This document shows positions 60,378-64,000 of a DNA stretch of 64,000 bases, one piece after another (within the stretch, counting starts at the first letter, position 1; the number at the start of each line of letters is the position of its first letter). The notes below the pieces were generated by a model, which was given only the letters and a program-made list of their open reading frames with translations, searched no databases and was not told the DNA's origin. The position numbers were made by a program, and so were the translations under genes. The DNA is from Tragulus kanchil (Eukaryota; Chordata; Mammalia; Artiodactyla; Tragulidae): the NCBI GenBank assembly GCA_022376925.1, contig JAIOJX010000005.1, positions 15,094,501 to 15,158,500 of the forward strand, read 5' to 3'.

Positions 60378-62576
60378 TTTCTGTAGTTTCTCCTTCTCTG
60401 CTGGAAAGTTGAAGAACTCAGACAGTCAAGTAGATGTTGGGCAGAAAACATCAAGAGTCTGTAAAGCAATCATCCCTCAATGAAAAAATAAATACATCAA
60501 AATAATAATGAAAAGAATAGGGCTTCCCTGGTAGCCTAGTGGTGAAGAGTTTGCCTGCCAATGCAGGAGATATGGGTTCCAGCCCTGAGCAGGGAAGATC
60601 CACGCTGTGGAACAACTAAGCCTATAAGCCACAGCGATTGAGCCTGTGCTCTACAGCCCATGAGCCACAAATATGGAGCCCATGTGCTGCAACTACTGAA
60701 GCCTGTGTGCCCTAGAGCCCGAGTTCCACAACAAAAGACGTCACTGCAACAAGAAGCCTGCTCACCTCAACTAGAGAGCAGCCCCCACTCCCTGCAACTA
60801 GAGAAGAGCCTGCAACATCACTGAAAAACCAAAATAGCCAAAAATAAACAAATAAATAAAATAAATGCTTAGCTGAAACCCACTGGGGATTCAGGTGTTT
60901 AAAAAAAAATTAAAGAGTCAAATGTATCAGGGTAACTACTATACAGTTCTTCTGGACAGGATTTGGGCACAGCCAGCCTGATTCCGACCATCCTGCTGGA
61001 TGTGAAGCTCAGCTCCATCCTTTTCTGGCTCTTACGATCTTGACACATCCTTAACCCAAGCATATGCTTTTTCCATCTACAAAGTGGAGATCATGACAGT
61101 TTCTACCTCACAGGATTGCTGAAGTGATTTTAGGAGACATGACATATGAAGTCCCTTATACTCAGTAATGACGTAATGGGGAGGTTTGTTAATGTTAAAC
61201 AGAGGTACCATTTTTTGTCTGGAAATCATGGTGCTTTCTGGTTCTCTGCGCTTTCAGTCAGTGCCATGCCTTCCTTCACAGAGTGGTGGGCACTCTCCTG
61301 AACACAGCCTGGCATTTTGTAGATCTCACCCAGGGAATCCATAACCTTAGGAGTCACATTTTGTTGAACGAAGAAAGTTGTTTCAATTCCAAGAGCCTTC
61401 CTTTACATATTCAGGCAAGGCTTGGAGGTCTGGGCATTCTCGTTGAGGCAGAAGGTAGAGAGAATGGAGCAAATAAAAAAATTTCTGTAGTTTCTCCTTC
61501 TCTGCTGGAAAGTTGAAGAACTCAGACAGTCAAGTAGATGTTGGGCAGAAAACATCAAGAGTCTGTAAAGCAATCATCCCTCAATGAAAAAATAAATACA
61601 TCAAAATAATAATGAAAAGAATAGGGCTTCCCTGGTAGCCTAGTGGTGAAGAGTTTGCCTGCCAATGCAGGAGATATGGGTTCCAGCCCTGAGCAGGGAA
61701 GATCCACGCTGTGGAACAACTAAGCCTATAAGCCACAGCGATTGAGCCTGTGCTCTACAGCCCATGAGCCACAAATATGGAGCCCATGTGCTGCAACTAC
61801 TGAAGCCTGTGTGCCCTAGAGCCCGAGTTCCACAACAAAAGACGTCACTGCAACAAGAAGCCTGCTCACCTCAACTAGAGAGCAGCCCCCACTCCCTGCA
61901 ACTAGAGAAGAGCCTGCAACATCACTGAAAAACCAAAATAGCCAAAAATAAACAAATAAATAAAATAAATGCTTAGCTGAAACCCACTGGGGATTCAGGT
62001 GTTTAAAAAAAAATTAAAGAGTCAAATGTATCAGGGTAACTACTATACAGTTCTTCTGGACAGGATTTGGGCACAGCCAGCCTGATTCCGACCATCCTGC
62101 TGGATGTGAAGCTCAGCTCCATCCTTTTCTGGCTCTTACGATCTTGACACATCCTTAACCCAAGCATATGCTTTTTCCATCTACAAAGTGGAGATCATGA
62201 CAGTTTCTACCTCACAGGATTGCTGAAGTGATTTTAGGAGACATGACATATGAAGTCCCTTATACTCAGTAATGACGTAATGGGGAGGTTTGTTAATGTT
62301 AAACAGAGGTACCATTTTTTGTCTGGAAATCATGGTGCTTTCTGGTTCTCTGCGCTTTCAGTCAGTGCCATGCCTTCCTTCACAGAGTGGTGGGCACTCT
62401 CCTGAACACAGCCTGGCATTTTGTAGATCTCACCCAGGGAATCCATAACCTTAGGAGTCACATTTTGTTGAACGAAGAAAGTTGTTTCAATTCCAAGAGC
62501 CTTCCTTTACATATTCAGGCAAGGCTTGGAGGTCTGGGCATTCTCGTTGAGGCAGAAGGTAGAGAGAATGGAGCAA
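60378..62576. repeat. Tandem direct duplication, spacing 1104 bp (60378-61472 / 61482-62576)
   Basis: Contains a CHR-2-like SINE. The copies are identical as far as I can see, with a 9-bp joint. Confidence 0.93.
60520..60866 (+). mobile_element. CHR-2-like long SINE (copy at 61624-61970)
   Basis: GGGCTTCCCTGGTAGCCTAG head, repeated CTACTGAAGCCTGTGTGCC-type modules, CAACTAGAGAAGAGCC, and an AAATA tail. Confidence 0.85.
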
Positions 62577-64000
62577 TGAAGAAAGGATGAGAGAAGAGAC
62601 AGAGACATTCCAAGGTTGAAACCACCCACCTTCGACCACCGGGGGAAGGCTTCCTGGTCTGAGAGGAGATGCAGTCTGCCATGCCTTTGGGAGGAGACAT
62701 AGGAAAACCGCTAGAAGCTAGGACAGCTGGAGAGGGAATTCGAAATTGCTTAGGCTGACGTCTGCTTCTCCCTGCTGGTGCCCTCCCAGCCTGGCTTTGG
62801 ATGGAAGGAAGCAATGGGCTGCAGAAAGCATCCAGCGGGTCATTCTTGCACACAGGTAAGTTCCTGAAAGACACCAGAGTGAATGCAGAAGAATTAAGCC
62901 ACTGTGACTGTCCGTGGCTCACCTGCCCTGCGTGGGCATGGTATTGGTGTGCCACAGTAGGGGCTGCGGGATGGACAGCCCCGACCCAGAACAGGGAGAG
63001 CTGAGCCTCACACAGACTAGGGCAAGGCCAGTGGGGGAAGCAGGCTAGTAGAGGATGTTTGCCAGCTTTCCCGGGAACCACTGTGCTGCAGAAAGTTCCT
63101 CAGAGGACAGATCATGGCTAACATTGGAGGTGGATGTAGACAGCAATCTGTGCCAAAGAATTAGATGTTTGTAAAAGCTACTGCTCCGTGGGGGCCAGCA
63201 AGAGGCAGCAGAGCGCAACAGACTACAGGTGCCTCTCCTGGTGGGCAGGAAAGCTCAAGGAGCTTTTAGACCCATCGTGGGAGGCACTGAGGCTCGGGGG
63301 GGGATGCCCAGGGCCCCCAAAAGAGGCCCAGGTTTTCAGAGACATGACATATGAAGTCCCTTATACTCAGTAATGACGTAATGGGGAGGTTTGTTAATGT
63401 TAAACAGAGGTACCATTTTTTGTCTGGAAATCATGGTGCTTTCTGGTTCTCTGCGCTTTCAGTCAGTGCCATGCCTTCCTTCACAGAGTGGTGGGCACTC
63501 TCCTGAACACAGCCTGGCATTTTGTAGATCTCACCCAGGGAATCCATAACCTTAGGAGTCACATTTTGTTGAACGAAGAAAGTTGTTTCAATTCCAAGAG
63601 CCTTCCTTTACATATTCAGGCAAGGCTTGGAGGTCTGGGCATTCTCGTTGAGGCAGAAGGTAGAGAGAATGGAGCAATGAAGAAAGGATGAGAGAAGAGA
63701 CAGAGACATTCCAAGGTTGAAACCACCCACCTTCGACCACCGGGGGAAGGCTTCCTGGTCTGAGAGGAGATGCAGTCTGCCATGCCTTTGGGAGGAGACA
63801 TAGGAAAACCGCTAGAAGCTAGGACAGCTGGAGAGGGAATTCGAAATTGCTTAGGCTGACGTCTGCTTCTCCCTGCTGGTGCCCTCCCAGCCTGGCTTTG
63901 GATGGAAGGAAGCAATGGGCTGCAGAAAGCATCCAGCGGGTCATTCTTGCACACAGGTAAGTTCCTGAAAGACACCAGAGTGAATGCAGAAGAATTAAGC
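62238..64000. repeat. Tandem direct duplication, spacing 1101 bp (62238-63338 / 63339-64000, cut by window end)
   Basis: The right copy is still identical to the left where the window stops. It overlaps the previous duplication, giving three copies of about 339 bp (near 61134, 62238 and 63339). Confidence 0.92.
62577..63338. other. Intergenic, GC-moderate unique segment
   Basis: Contains a minus-strand open frame of 188 codons (62515-63081) with no recognisable family. Its left part recurs at 63678-64000 through the last duplication. Confidence 0.5.

Noticed and set aside
62515..63081. 188-codon open frame on the minus strand
   Set aside because: No recognisable domain, not conserved as a known protein, and part is simply repeated by the last duplication.
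35760..64000. Exons of KIF13A or another neighbouring gene
   Set aside because: Human gene order suggests KIF13A lies further right, but no frame here resembles a kinesin or any other protein I know.

Overview
The window is vertebrate nuclear DNA from a ruminant. Interspersed SINEs of the BovA/Bov-tA, tRNA-Glu (CHR-like) and BovB-tail types are scattered throughout, with L1 remnants and two ERV-type LTRs. I cannot name the species from the sequence alone.

The only protein-coding gene I can support is the 5' part of NUP153 (nuclear basket nucleoporin), on the minus strand. Nine exons were placed by translating between splice sites. From 5' to 3' they are exon 1 (34944-35060), 2 (20223-20445), 3 (12724-12972), 4 (12436-12575), 5 (12226-12354), 6 (9723-9839), 7 (9588-9632), 8 (9424-9480) and 9 (5555-5701). 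Together they give 1224 nt, or 408 codons in one open frame. They cover the N-terminal pore-targeting and RNA-binding part of the protein. The zinc-finger and FG-repeat exons lie beyond the left edge. Exon 1 sits in a CpG island (about 34.44-35.76 kb) that forms the promoter. From about 35.8 kb to the right end the sequence is intergenic or repeat-derived, with no exon I can recognise. In the human map the region upstream of NUP153 leads to KIF13A.

The most striking property is structural. Eighteen direct tandem duplications of unrelated sequence are spread over the whole window. Seventeen are complete, and the last runs off the right edge. Sixteen of the complete ones have a copy spacing of only about 1.02-1.17 kb, and one is 523 bp. 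They add roughly 19 kb, close to 29 % of the window. Copies are nearly identical, but the junctions often carry short stretches that look like error-rich versions of neighbouring sequence. Two duplications contain NUP153 exons: exon 2 is doubled (second copy 21365-21587), and exons 3 and 4 are doubled (13742-13990 and 13457-13594). The second exon 4 is frameshifted, and including both exon 2 copies would break the frame. The simplest reading is an assembly or gap-filling artefact, although a real process of about 1 kb tandem duplication is not excluded by sequence alone.

Layout: 1-5554 intron 9 with many SINEs and an LTR fragment; 5555-9839 exons 9 to 6; 9840-12225 intron 5 with L1 and SINEs; 12226-14463 exons 5, 4, 3 and the duplicated 4 and 3; 14464-20222 intron 2 with L1 and SINEs; 20223-21587 exon 2 twice; 21588-34943 intron 1; 34440-35760 promoter, CpG island and exon 1; 35760-64000 upstream intergenic DNA with SINEs, an LTR at about 54.5-55.3 kb and eight or nine further tandem duplications.
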